Assembly: GCF_036227225.1 (NCBI RefSeq) | Contig: NZ_CP109444.1 | Location: forward strand, 8,103,501 to 8,167,500 | Direction: 5' to 3' | DNA from: Streptomyces sp. NBC_01478 | GTDB lineage: Bacteria; Actinomycetota; Actinomycetes; Streptomycetales; Streptomycetaceae | Length of the DNA stretch: 64,000 bases | Shown here: one piece after another, positions 1 to 8,423 of the stretch | Layout of the letters: every line of letters starts with the position of its first letter | How positions within the stretch are numbered: the stretch's first letter is position 1 | The notes under the pieces: model-generated | Seen by the model: only the letters and a program-made list of their open reading frames with translations | Told to the model about the DNA's origin: nothing | The model's database searches: none | Made by a program: the position numbers and the translations under genes

Positions 1-447
1 GGGCTTCAGCGCGGTGATCTGCTCGGTGGTGAACTCCACGATCCCGTTGTACGAGTCGCCGGTGATGTAGTGCCCGAAGACGAACGTGTACGTGTGCTTC
101 GGCAGGAGCCGCTGCTCGCCCCGGTGCCGTGCCCGCCAGGCCGCCGGCGGCGAGAACAGCGGGAACTCCGCGTCCCCGCTCAACTTCTCCTTCCGCACGT
201 CCCACCCGGTGGTGACCGGCCCGTCCTCGGCGGCGACGGCCCACCCGTCGAGCGACGGCGACTGATAACTGTCGTCCCCGCACGGCCGGACGAGCGCCCA
301 CGCCACCCCGTCCGCCCCGACCCGCACCCCGGCCAACGGCAGATCGACGGCCGCACACCCACTGAGCAGCAGACCCCCCGCCACCACACCCACGACCGCC
401 GCCGCCGTCCGTCGAGCCCGCGTCCTCGCCGTCCCCCGGGTCAGCAC
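1..447 (-). CDS. Lipoprotein paralogue 1 (partial, 3' end missing)
   Basis: First of three neighbouring paralogues; this one runs off the left edge of the window, so only about 149 residues are present. It starts with GTG at 447, inside the stop region of the upstream paralogue (GTGCTGA overlap). The N-terminus has Arg residues, a hydrophobic stretch and a lipobox LLSGC with Cys31 as the predicted lipidated residue, so it should be exported and anchored on the outer face of the membrane. Downstream the motif FPLFSPPA, followed by W and a GxxRxxP-like segment, matches the two paralogues upstream. No enzymatic motif is visible. Function unknown. Confidence 0.8.
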   Translation of the reverse strand, partial: MLTRGTARTRARRTAAAVVGVVAGGLLLSGCAAVDLPLAGVRVGADGVAWALVRPCGDDSYQSPSLDGWAVAAEDGPVTTGWDVRKEKLSGDAEFPLFSPPAAWRARHRGEQRLLPKHTYTFVFGHYITGDSYNGIVEFTTEQITALKP

Positions 448-941
448 GAGTCGTCCGCGAGCTTCTCGAACGCGCCGAGGCTCATGGCCTTGCCGTCGGC
501 CCAGACCTGGCCGGGCTTGAGGGTGGACAGGTCCTTGGCGGTGAACGTGACGGTGCCGGTGTACTCGTAGGTGGGCACGGCCTTGCCGAAGGCGAGTTCG
601 TAGGTGTAGCCCGGCACCACCCGCTGCGGGCCCACGGGTGCGGCGTGCCAGCTTGCCGGCGGTGAGAACAGCGGGAACCGCGCGTCGGCCCCGCGCCGGT
701 CGACCGTCGTGTCCCAGCCCGAGAGGTTCTGTTCGGGATCGCCGTGCGTGCCGACGAGCGACAGCCCGGTGATCAGGTCGTCGCCGCACGGCCGCAGCAC
801 CGCCGTGAAGCCCCCGTCCGTGTCCCGCTCCACGGCGACCAGCGGCAGTATCTCCGCCCCGCACCCACTGAGCAGCAGACACCCCGCCGCCACCCCCACG
901 ACCACCGCCGCGCCCCGCCGCCCCCGCGCCCGGGTCAGCAC
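441..941 (-). CDS. Lipoprotein paralogue 2
   Basis: A 166-residue predicted lipoprotein starting with GTG at 941, which overlaps the TGA of the upstream paralogue (GTGCTGA). Signal peptide with Arg-rich n-region and lipobox LLSGC; Cys27 would carry the lipid. It shares FPLFSPPASWH, a GPQR-xx-PG-xTY segment, the near-C-terminal LKPGQVWAD and a terminal DDSC with the paralogue at 935-1444. I chose the GTG over the longer upstream frame because the signal peptide begins there and the same overlap recurs at the next gene. The pairwise translational coupling suggests co-expression. I do not recognise the family. Confidence 0.85.
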   Translation of the reverse strand: MLTRARGRRGAAVVVGVAAGCLLLSGCGAEILPLVAVERDTDGGFTAVLRPCGDDLITGLSLVGTHGDPEQNLSGWDTTVDRRGADARFPLFSPPASWHAAPVGPQRVVPGYTYELAFGKAVPTYEYTGTVTFTAKDLSTLKPGQVWADGKAMSLGAFEKLADDSC

Positions 942-1444
942 GAGTCGTCCACGAGGTCGTCGAAGTCGTCCTGGCTCATCGCGCGGTCGTCGGCCCAGAC
1001 CTGGCCGGGTTTCAGCCGGTTCAGGTCGGCGGTGGTGAAGTAGACCACGATGTCGTACGCGTCCCAGCCCGAGCGGGGACCGATGACGTCGAGGGCGTAG
1101 GTGCGGCCGGGCTGGAGCCGCTGTGGCCCGGTCGCCTTCGTGTGCCAGGTGGCGGGCGGCGAGAAGAGCGGGAACGTCGCCGTGGAGACCTCGACCTCCG
1201 CGCTGTAGTCCGGCCACCAGCCGCTCTGCTGGTCGACCGGCTCATCGGCGTCCGCGTGGGCGGTGGGCCAACTACTCAGGTGCGCCTGGCTGCCGTGGTC
1301 ACCGTCGCACAGCCGCACCGTGGCGACCGGCGTGCCGTTCCCGTCCAGCCGGACGGCCGCGAGTGACAGATCTGCCGGGCTGCACCCACCGAGCAGCACA
1401 GACCCCGCGACCGCACCCACAACCGCCACTACGACACGTTTCAT
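935..1444 (-). CDS. Lipoprotein paralogue 3
   Basis: A 169-residue predicted lipoprotein, first gene of the three-paralogue run. ATG at 1444; signal peptide MKRVVVAVVG and lipobox LLGGC with Cys21. The body carries FPLFSPPATWH, GPQRLQPGRTY, LKPGQVWADD and ends DDSC like its downstream neighbour. Its start codon and the Gly-rich Shine-Dalgarno region lie inside a 13-bp inverted repeat (1441-1474), see the separate entry. It lies downstream of the GH30 gene on the same strand, 40 bp apart. Function unknown; surface-anchored location is inferred from the lipobox. Confidence 0.88.
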   Translation of the reverse strand: MKRVVVAVVGAVAGSVLLGGCSPADLSLAAVRLDGNGTPVATVRLCDGDHGSQAHLSSWPTAHADADEPVDQQSGWWPDYSAEVEVSTATFPLFSPPATWHTKATGPQRLQPGRTYALDVIGPRSGWDAYDIVVYFTTADLNRLKPGQVWADDRAMSQDDFDDLVDDSC

Positions 1445-1474
1445 GTCCCGCCCCCCGTCGAGGGCGGGACATGA
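1441..1474 (-). terminator. Strong hairpin over the start of lipoprotein 3
   Basis: Perfect 13-bp inverted repeat, arms 1441-1453 and 1462-1474 around an 8-nt loop. It sits between the GH30 stop and the lipoprotein start and is placed like a terminator, but lacks a T-run. The arm that comes second in the minus-strand transcript includes the GGGCGGGAC purine-rich segment and the ATG at 1444-1442, so the folded RNA would hide the ribosome site of the lipoprotein gene. Confidence 0.7.
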
Positions 1475-1484
1475 CCCGCCCCGC

Positions 1485-3353
1485 CTACTGCAGATGCCAC
1501 TTCTGGTTGGCGGCCCCCGTGCAGGTCCAGATCTGTGCCCGTGTTCCGTTCGTCGACGAATTGCCCGTCACGTCAAGGCACTTGTTGGCCGCCGTATTCA
1601 CCACATCACCCGTGGTGGAGTTGTACGACCACTGTTGCGCGGCGGTTCCATTGCAGTCGTACAACTGCACCTTCGCCCCGTCCGCCGTCGAAGCCGACGT
1701 CACGTCAAGGCACTTGCCGAGCGAGCGCACCGTGCCGTCGGTGCCCACGGTCCACTGCTGGGCGGTCGAGCCGTTGCAGTCGTAGAGCTGGACGGCCGTG
1801 CCGTTGGTGGTCGAACCCCCGGCCACGTCCAGGCACTTGCTCGCGAGGCCGACGAACGCGCCGGTCTGGCTGCCGCCGCCGGACTGCGTCCCCGCCCAGG
1901 TGAACGTCGCGGACGTCTTGCCCGGGAGGGAGTAAGTCGCGTGCTGGCCACCCCAGTTGATGGTCACCGTCTTCGCCGTGGACGCGTCGTTGTAGGCGAT
2001 CAGCGCCTTCGAGCCGTCCGGGTTGCGCCACGCCACGTTCGGCACGTTGGTGGACGCCGTGGACGCGATCCGCTGGGCGCCGGGGCGGACGAACTTCGTC
2101 AACTGGCCCATCGTGTAGTACTCGACGGTGTAGTCCACGGTCCCGCTCGCGCCGTCCCCGTTGTGCACGGTGATCAGACCGGTGCAGGTGCCGCAACCGC
2201 CGTTGTGCGGGCCCATGTTCTGGTCCACGGCCAGCGACCACTTGGTCACCGACTTCGCCCAGTTGCGGGTGTAGTCGATGATGTTGTTCATGTCCTCGCG
2301 CTGCTGGTTGGCGATCCAGGTGCCGCCGGAGTGCTCGGTGCCGAAGGCGTCGAGGGTGGGGTACTGGTTGTGGACGGTGGTCTGCTTGGCGATGTCACCG
2401 CCGTAGCCGTGCCAGGCGATGCCGCCGAAGTTGGGGTTCGAGCGGACGGCCGCGTCGTCCACGGTCGAGGCCGCGTAGGAGTCGTATACGTCCCAGTTCC
2501 AGTCGTGGGCAAGGACCTTCGTCGTCAGGCCGGACGCGTTGAGCTTCGGCAGCAGCTCGCTCTTCGTGAAGTACGCGAGCCCGGACGCGTTCCAGCTCAT
2601 CGACGGGTAGCCGGAACAGCACGTCGGCTCGTTCTGGACGGTCACGTACGACACCGGAACGCCCTGGTCCTTGTACGCCTGGAGATACTTGACGAAGTAG
2701 TTGGCGTAGGCCCCGTAGTCCTCGGACTTCAGCCAGCCGCCGTTGAGCGAACCGCTGTCCTTCATCCACGCGGGGGCCGTCCATGGCGAGGCCATGACAG
2801 TCAGAGACGGGTTGAGTGAGAGCGCCTGCTTGGTCAGGGGCACCACGTCCGCGAGGTCGTGCGCGATCGAGAACGAGGTGAGGTTGGGGTCGGTCTGGCC
2901 GGCCGCCACGTCGTCGTACGAGTACCCGTACCGCGCCAGGTCGGAGGCGCCCATCGGATTGCGCAGGAACGACAGCCCGATCCCGTCCGTCGGCGAGAAC
3001 AGCTTGGCCATGGTCGCGTTCCGGGTCGCCGTCGACAGCGCCCCGCTGCTGTTCATCAGCCAGGCCGCGGTGTCCGTGAAGGACGCGCCGCCCCCGGTGA
3101 AGGTCTGGTAGCGGGTGTTCTCGTCGACGGTGATGTTCTCGCCGCTGCCGCCCGTCCCGGACGAGAAGGCGAACGGCGTCTGGGCCTGGAGGCCGCGCGT
3201 GACATGGCGTCCGGCGGCGTCGTCGGTGGTGGTGAGCCAGGCGGTGACCTGCTCACCAGCGGCGTGTGCGGGGGGTACGGCCGCGGTGAAGCCGGCCACG
3301 GAGAGCAGTCCGGCGAGCAGCAGCCGGGCCGTGCGGGGGGTTCTCCTGGACAT
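1485..3353 (-). CDS. Secreted GH30 glycoside hydrolase with C-terminal ricin-type lectin
   Basis: A 622-residue secreted enzyme. Residues 1-32 are a signal peptide ending PAHAA. The catalytic region (about 45-490) shows the GH30 signatures: FTGGGASFTD near residue 85, SFLRNPMGASD, MASPWTAPAWMK, the acid/base Glu242 in TVQNEP, and nucleophile Glu340 in FGTEHSGG. Residues about 497-622 hold three ricin-B/CBM13 repeats (KCLDV ... QLYDCNG ... QQW). The family cleaves beta-linked glycans such as beta-1,6-glucan, xylan or glucosylceramide-type substrates; the actual substrate cannot be read here. It is divergent from the GH3 gene at 3488, with a shared palindrome at 3400-3417, implying joint control and joint use of one polysaccharide. 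Confidence 0.93.
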   Translation of the reverse strand: MSRRTPRTARLLLAGLLSVAGFTAAVPPAHAAGEQVTAWLTTTDDAAGRHVTRGLQAQTPFAFSSGTGGSGENITVDENTRYQTFTGGGASFTDTAAWLMNSSGALSTATRNATMAKLFSPTDGIGLSFLRNPMGASDLARYGYSYDDVAAGQTDPNLTSFSIAHDLADVVPLTKQALSLNPSLTVMASPWTAPAWMKDSGSLNGGWLKSEDYGAYANYFVKYLQAYKDQGVPVSYVTVQNEPTCCSGYPSMSWNASGLAYFTKSELLPKLNASGLTTKVLAHDWNWDVYDSYAASTVDDAAVRSNPNFGGIAWHGYGGDIAKQTTVHNQYPTLDAFGTEHSGGTWIANQQREDMNNIIDYTRNWAKSVTKWSLAVDQNMGPHNGGCGTCTGLITVHNGDGASGTVDYTVEYYTMGQLTKFVRPGAQRIASTASTNVPNVAWRNPDGSKALIAYNDASTAKTVTINWGGQHATYSLPGKTSATFTWAGTQSGGGSQTGAFVGLASKCLDVAGGSTTNGTAVQLYDCNGSTAQQWTVGTDGTVRSLGKCLDVTSASTADGAKVQLYDCNGTAAQQWSYNSTTGDVVNTAANKCLDVTGNSSTNGTRAQIWTCTGAANQKWHLQ

Positions 3354-3399
3354 GGATGCGTTAGCCCTTCCTGACGAGATGTCTTGACGGGTCTGCGGG

Positions 3400-3417
3400 C
3401 CGTTAGTTAACTCACGG
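3400..3417. promoter_or_regulatory. Palindromic operator between GH30 and GH3 genes
   Basis: CCGTTAGTTAACTCACGG is an 18-bp palindrome with eight of nine pairs matching, at the centre of the 134-bp gap between the divergent glycosidase genes (starts 3353 and 3488). Its placement fits a binding site for a sugar-responsive repressor acting on both genes. No regulator gene lies next to it, so the protein is unknown. Confidence 0.6.
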
Positions 3418-3487
3418 CGTGATCTAAGTCATGAGTGAACTGTGCGAACCCAGAGTGAACCAGAGCTCCAGAGCCGAGGGAAGGTCC

Positions 3488-6400
3488 ATGCCAAGAACCG
3501 CCCTGCTCGTTTCCACCGCCCTGTGCGCCGCGCTGCTGACACCGGCCGCCGTGACCCAGGCGTCCGCCGCCGCCGATCCGGCCCCCACCCCCGTCGACCG
3601 CTTCGAGGGCGAGGTGCCCTTCGCGAGCCAGCCCGCCGAGGGCATCTTCACCTGGGGCGGTGACACCGACGACCCGCCCCAACTGGCCCTGGCCGCGAGA
3701 CCGGACGCCCCCGAGGGCGAACACGTACTCTCCGGCACCTACGACATCAGCGGCTACGGCGGCTTCACCCACGACTTCGCCGCGACCGAGCCCGCCCACG
3801 ACTGGTCCGCCCATCAGGGCATCCGCTTCTGGTGGGACGGCCAGAACACGGGCAAGTCGAACAACTTCGAGATCAAGGACGGCGGCACGAACGGCGAGGC
3901 CTCCGAGCTGTGGACGACGTCCTTCACGGACGACTTCACCGGCTGGAAGCAGATCGAGATCCCGTTCACGAACTTCGTCTACCGCACGGACTACCAGCCC
4001 GTCGGCGGCATCGACCACGTCCTCGGCCTCACCCAGATGTGGGGCTACGCGGTCACCCTCCCGGTCGGCGTGCACGGCCAATTCGCCATGGACGACGTCG
4101 AGTTGTACGGCAAGGCCGACCAGTCACTGCGCGCCTCCGTGACCACCGACTCGGCCGTCTACCCGGTCAAGGAGGGCGGCACGGCCACGGTCAAGGTCAC
4201 CGTCGCCACCACCGGCGCCGTCCCGCTCGACGACCCGGTGACCGTCGCCTACGCGTCCGACGGCGGCACCGCCACCTCGGGCAAGGACTACACCCCGGTC
4301 TCCGGCACCCTCACCTTCCCGGCGGGCACCGCCTCCGGCACCACCCGGACGGTCAAGGTCCGCACCCTCAAGGACAAGTCGGCCGAGAACGCCGAGACGA
4401 TCCCGCTGAAGCTCACGGTCACCGGCGCCAAGGCCCCGACCGAGACCCCGCAGGTCGTCGTCGACGCGCACGGACTGCCGTACCTGGACAGCAAGTTGCC
4501 GATCAAGAAGCGCGTCGCCGACCTGGTGAAGCGCATGTCGCCGGCGGAGAAGGCCGGGCAGATGACCCAGGCCGAACGCGGCGGCGTCGGGACCGGCGCC
4601 GACGTCGCCACCTACGACCTCGGCTCGCTGCTCTCCGGCGGCGGCTCGACCCCGACGCCCAACACGGCGGCGGCCTGGGCGAAGATGATCGACTCGTTCC
4701 AACTCCGGGCGCAGGCAACGCGGTTCCAGATCCCGCTGATCTACGGCGTGGACGCGGTCCACGGTCACAACAACCTGGCCGGCGCCACGATCATGCCGCA
4801 CAACATCGGCATCGGCGCCACCCGCGACCCCCAACTCGCCCAGAAGACAGGGTCGGTGACGGCCAGTGAGGTCCGCTCGACCGGTGTCCCGTGGGACTTC
4901 GCGCCCTGCCTCTGCGTCACCCGTGACGAACGCTGGGGCCGCTCCTACGAGTCCTTCGGTGAGGACCCGGCGCTCGTGCAGTCCATGGAGACGGTGATCC
5001 AGGGTCTCCAAGGTGCCGCGAACGGCAAGCAGTTGAAGGACGACGACAAGGTCCTCGCCACCGCCAAGCACTTCGTCGGCGACGGCGGCACCGCGTACGG
5101 CTCCTCGACCACCGGCACATACACAATCGACCAGGGCGTCACCACGGTCACCCGCCAGCAGCTGGAAGCCATCCACCTGGCCCCCTACCAGACGGCGGTC
5201 GACCGGGGCATCGGCACGGTCATGCCGTCCTACTCCTCGCTCGACATCGTCGGCGACGGCCTCGGCCCGGTGAAGATGCACGCCCGTGCCGACATGATCA
5301 ACGGCGTCCTCAAGAACCGGATGGGCTTCGACGGCTTCGTCATCAGCGACTGGAACGCCATCGACCAACTCCCCGGCGACTACGCCGCGCACGTCGACAC
5401 GGCGGTCAACGCGGGCGTCGACATGATGATGGTCCCGTACAGCTACAAGGACTTCAGCTCGACGCTCATCGCCGAGGTGAAGGCGGGCCATGTCACCGCG
5501 AAGCGGATCGACGACGCCGTATCGCGCATCCTCACCCAGAAGTTCAAGCTCGGCCTCTTCGAGAAGCCGTACGCCGACACGAGCAACGCGGCGCAGATCG
5601 GCTCGACTTCGCACCGGGCCGTGGCGCGGCAGGCGGCGGCCGAGTCGCAGGTGCTGCTGAAGAACGCGGGCGGCGTCCTGCCGTTGAAGAAGAACCAGAA
5701 GGTCTACGTCGCCGGTTCCAACGCCGACGACCTCGGCAACCAGACCGGCGGCTGGACCATCACCTGGCAGGGCGCGTCCGGCACCAACACCACCGGCACG
5801 ACGATCCTCCAGGGGATGAAGAACGCCGGCGGGAACGTCACGTACTCCAAGGACGCCTCCGCCGCGACCAGCGGCTACGACGTCGGTGTGGTCGTCGTCG
5901 GCGAGACCCCGTACGCCGAGGGCATCGGCGATGTCGGCAACGGCAACGACCTCACCCTCACCCCGGCCGACCAGGCAGCCGTGGACAAGGTGTGCGCGGC
6001 GATGAAGTGCGCGGTGCTGATCGTGTCCGGGCGCCCGCAGTTGATCGGCGACCAACTCCCCAAGATCGACGCCCTGGTCGCCTCCTGGCTGCCGGGCACC
6101 GAGGGCGACGGCGTGGCCGACGTCCTCTACGGCAAGCGGTCCTTCACCGGCCAACTCCCGGTCACCTGGCCCAAGTCGGAGGCCCAGTTGCCGATCAACG
6201 TCGGCGACACGTCGTACGATCCGCAGTTCCCGTACGGCTGGGGCCTGACGACCGTGACGAAGGCGCCGACGGGCGGCGCGGCCACCTTGAAGGCGCTGGA
6301 GGCCGCCGCGGGCAAGGCCCGCTCGGCGGAGACGGGCAAGGCGCTCGTCACCAAGGCACGGCTGCTCGTCCAGCAGAAGGTGGGCCAGAACATCACGGCG

Positions 6401-6499
6401 GCGGTGTCCAAGCCGTTCGCCGACGCGGACCATCTGCTGCTGACCGGGAAGTACGCGGCGGCCGTGAAGAAGCTGGAGGAGGCGTACAGGGCGGCCTAG
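3488..6499 (+). CDS. Secreted multimodular GH3 beta-glycosidase (CBM, Calx-beta, GH3)
   Basis: A 1003-residue secreted enzyme. I start it at ATG 3488, preceded by GAGGGAAGG, where a signal peptide (MPRTALLVS ... ASAA) begins. Order of domains: a CBM11/CIA30-like beta-sandwich at about 40-215 (DRFEGEVPF ... FAMDDVELYG), a Calx-beta-like module at about 217-330 (TATSGKDYTPVSGTLTF), then GH3 N-terminal barrel at about 340-700 with YGVDAVHGHNN, RDERWGRSYESFGEDP and nucleophile Asp621 in FVISDWNA, and the GH3 C-terminal domain (LLKNAGGVLPL, GRPQLIGDQ, QLPVTWP). It releases terminal sugars from beta-glucans or related oligosaccharides. It is divergent from the GH30 gene, which probably makes its substrates. 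Confidence 0.93.
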   Translation: MPRTALLVSTALCAALLTPAAVTQASAAADPAPTPVDRFEGEVPFASQPAEGIFTWGGDTDDPPQLALAARPDAPEGEHVLSGTYDISGYGGFTHDFAATEPAHDWSAHQGIRFWWDGQNTGKSNNFEIKDGGTNGEASELWTTSFTDDFTGWKQIEIPFTNFVYRTDYQPVGGIDHVLGLTQMWGYAVTLPVGVHGQFAMDDVELYGKADQSLRASVTTDSAVYPVKEGGTATVKVTVATTGAVPLDDPVTVAYASDGGTATSGKDYTPVSGTLTFPAGTASGTTRTVKVRTLKDKSAENAETIPLKLTVTGAKAPTETPQVVVDAHGLPYLDSKLPIKKRVADLVKRMSPAEKAGQMTQAERGGVGTGADVATYDLGSLLSGGGSTPTPNTAAAWAKMIDSFQLRAQATRFQIPLIYGVDAVHGHNNLAGATIMPHNIGIGATRDPQLAQKTGSVTASEVRSTGVPWDFAPCLCVTRDERWGRSYESFGEDPALVQSMETVIQGLQGAANGKQLKDDDKVLATAKHFVGDGGTAYGSSTTGTYTIDQGVTTVTRQQLEAIHLAPYQTAVDRGIGTVMPSYSSLDIVGDGLGPVKMHARADMINGVLKNRMGFDGFVISDWNAIDQLPGDYAAHVDTAVNAGVDMMMVPYSYKDFSSTLIAEVKAGHVTAKRIDDAVSRILTQKFKLGLFEKPYADTSNAAQIGSTSHRAVARQAAAESQVLLKNAGGVLPLKKNQKVYVAGSNADDLGNQTGGWTITWQGASGTNTTGTTILQGMKNAGGNVTYSKDASAATSGYDVGVVVVGETPYAEGIGDVGNGNDLTLTPADQAAVDKVCAAMKCAVLIVSGRPQLIGDQLPKIDALVASWLPGTEGDGVADVLYGKRSFTGQLPVTWPKSEAQLPINVGDTSYDPQFPYGWGLTTVTKAPTGGAATLKALEAAAGKARSAETGKALVTKARLLVQQKVGQNITAAVSKPFADADHLLLTGKYAAAVKKLEEAYRAA

Positions 6500-6514
6500 G
6501 ACCGGCCGCCTGAT

Positions 6515-6553
6515 GCCGCACCCCTCACGCCTCGACGGCGTGGGGGGTGCGGC
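6515..6553. terminator. Bidirectional terminator
   Basis: Arms 6515-6531 and 6537-6553 pair over 17 bp with one G-T wobble, between the convergent GH3 gene and the sensor kinase gene. It can serve both strands; it lacks a long T-run, as is common in this genus. Confidence 0.75.
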
Positions 6554-7656
6554 TAATTCGGGTGCTGGGTGGGGAGTTCGACCGTGACGCCGAGCCCGCC
6601 GGCCGGGCGCGGGGTCAGGGTGAGGGTGCCGTCGTGGGCGCCGGTGATGGTCGTGACGATCGCCAGGCCGAGGCCGACCCCCGCGTGGCCGGTGTGGAGG
6701 CGTTCGGTGCCGCGCTGGAACGGTTCGGTGAGGGTCGCGACCTGCTGGGGGGTGAGCGGGTCGCCGGTGTTCTCGACCGTGAGGAGCACGCTCCGGGGGC
6801 GGACGGCGGTGTGCACCCGGACGGTGCCGTGTTCGGGCAGGTTGTGGACGATCGCGTTCTGCACGAGGTTCGTGGTCAGTTGGAGCAGGAGTGCCTGCGA
6901 GCCGCGGGTGGGGGTGAGGTCGCCGTCGGTCTCGATGGTGACGCCGTGCTTCTCGGCGAGGGGGAGGAGCGTTTCGGTGGCCTCTTCCGCCAGAAGGGAC
7001 AGGTCGACGTGTTCTCGGGCGAAGGACCGTTGGCCGGCGCGGCTGAGCAGGAGCAGCGCCTCGGTGAGGTCGATGGCCCGGGTGTTCACGGCGTGAAGGC
7101 GGTCGACGAGTTCGCCCGTGTCGTGGTTCGGATCGGTGCGGGCCACGTCGAGCAGTGCCTTCGAGATCGCCAGCGGGGTGCGCAGCTCGTGAGAGGCGTT
7201 GGCCGCGAATCTCTCCTGTGCGGCAACGTGTGCTTCGAGCTGCGCGAGCATCATGTCGAAGGCGTCGGCGAGTTCGCGGAACTCGTCGCTGCGGCCCGGC
7301 AGTTGGATGCGGTGGGAGAGCGATCCGTTCGTGGCCGTGCGGGTGGCGTGTGTGATGCGGGTCAGGGGTGCGAGCATGCGGCCGGCGAGGATCCACCCTC
7401 CTACGAGGCCGAACACCAGCAGGAACGCCAGCACCGCGGCCGCTCTCGGCGCGAAAACGTCCAGGAGGGCCGACCGGATGGGGAAGACGCCGTGCGTCGG
7501 CCTGTCATCGGGGTTGATGAGCATCGCGCGGTCGGGGACATAGCGGAGGAGGAACACCCACACCGCCGCGAGCAGCAAGGCACCGGCCAGCATGAGGAAC
7601 CCGGCGTAGCTGAGGGTGAGTTTGAGCCGGACGCTCAACCCGGGCGCCCTAGCCAC
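6553..7656 (-). CDS. Membrane sensor histidine kinase (EnvZ/OmpR class)
   Basis: A 367-residue sensor kinase. Two membrane segments (about 14-36 and 71-92) bracket a short extracytoplasmic loop of about 35 residues. A HAMP linker follows, then a HisKA domain with the phospho-accepting His156 in NASHELRTPLA and an HATPase domain with N-box LVQNAIVHN and G-box HAGVGLGLAIV. It overlaps the response-regulator gene at 7649-8335 by 8 bp and is its partner. The tiny sensing loop suggests detection of a membrane or envelope state rather than a bulky ligand; the signal is not evident. Confidence 0.92.
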   Translation of the reverse strand: MARAPGLSVRLKLTLSYAGFLMLAGALLLAAVWVFLLRYVPDRAMLINPDDRPTHGVFPIRSALLDVFAPRAAAVLAFLLVFGLVGGWILAGRMLAPLTRITHATRTATNGSLSHRIQLPGRSDEFRELADAFDMMLAQLEAHVAAQERFAANASHELRTPLAISKALLDVARTDPNHDTGELVDRLHAVNTRAIDLTEALLLLSRAGQRSFAREHVDLSLLAEEATETLLPLAEKHGVTIETDGDLTPTRGSQALLLQLTTNLVQNAIVHNLPEHGTVRVHTAVRPRSVLLTVENTGDPLTPQQVATLTEPFQRGTERLHTGHAGVGLGLAIVTTITGAHDGTLTLTPRPAGGLGVTVELPTQHPN

Positions 7657-8335
7657 GATCCACCCCCTCGTGCGGCTGTACGCCGATGCGGTAGCCGACG
7701 CCCGGCACGGTGGCGATGATCCACGGTTCGCCGAGCCGTTTGCGCAGCGCCGAGACGGTGATGCGCACGGCGTTGGTGAACGGGTCGGCGTTCTCGTCCC
7801 ACGCCCGGGCGAGGAGATCCTCGGCGCTGACGACCCCGCCCTCGGCGCCGACGAGGACGTCGAGCACGGCGAACTGCTTTCTGGTCAGGGCGACATAGCG
7901 GCCGTCCCGGTAGACCTCCCGGCGGAACGGATCGACGCGCAGGCCCGCCAACTCCCGTACGGGCGGCCTGCTGTGGGCGCGTCTGCGCTCCAACGCCCTG
8001 AGCCGGAGCGTGAGTTCCTGGAGTTCGAAGGGCTTCGTCAGATAGTCGTCGGCGCCGAGTTCGAACCCGGTTGTCTTGTCGTCGAGACGGCCCGCGGCGG
8101 TGAGCATGAGGATCGGCATACCGCTCCCGGAGGCGACGATGCGCCGGGCGACCTCGTCGCCGGAGGGGCCGGGGATGTCGCGGTCGAGGACGGCGATGTC
8201 GTAGCTGTTGACGCTCAGCAGTTCCAGGGCGGTGTCCCCGTCGCCCGCGATGTCGGCCGCGATCGCCGCGAGGCGCAGGCCGTCGCGGATGGCCTCGGCC
8301 AGATAGGGCTCGTCCTCGACGATCAGCACACGCAT
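7649..8335 (-). CDS. OmpR-family response regulator
   Basis: A 228-residue two-domain regulator. Receiver domain with acidic pocket EDE (7-9), phospho-acceptor Asp51 in IAVLDRDIPG and the KPF motif, followed by an OmpR/PhoB winged helix ending in VRITVSALRKRLG and VPGVGYRIG. I start it at ATG 8335 (MRVLIVEDE), since the frame upstream adds only eight residues without family similarity. It is first in a two-gene operon with the kinase at 6553-7656. DNA targets are unknown; the divergent VanJ-like gene at 8424 is an obvious candidate because only 88 bp separate them. Confidence 0.92.
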   Translation of the reverse strand: MRVLIVEDEPYLAEAIRDGLRLAAIAADIAGDGDTALELLSVNSYDIAVLDRDIPGPSGDEVARRIVASGSGMPILMLTAAGRLDDKTTGFELGADDYLTKPFELQELTLRLRALERRRAHSRPPVRELAGLRVDPFRREVYRDGRYVALTRKQFAVLDVLVGAEGGVVSAEDLLARAWDENADPFTNAVRITVSALRKRLGEPWIIATVPGVGYRIGVQPHEGVDRG

Positions 8336-8423
8336 GCGTTCGATGCTAGGAGTCGGCACCTATCGTCCGCGTATCGAAAACTCCGTACGTGGCGGCAACA
8401 CCGGCCCGCCTTGACTGCCCGGT

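Noticed and set aside
4124..7396. Long minus-strand open frame across the GH3 gene and into the sensor kinase gene
   Set aside because: It runs antisense to GH3 motifs that are unambiguous and out of frame with the kinase; composition is Arg/Asp-rich without domains.
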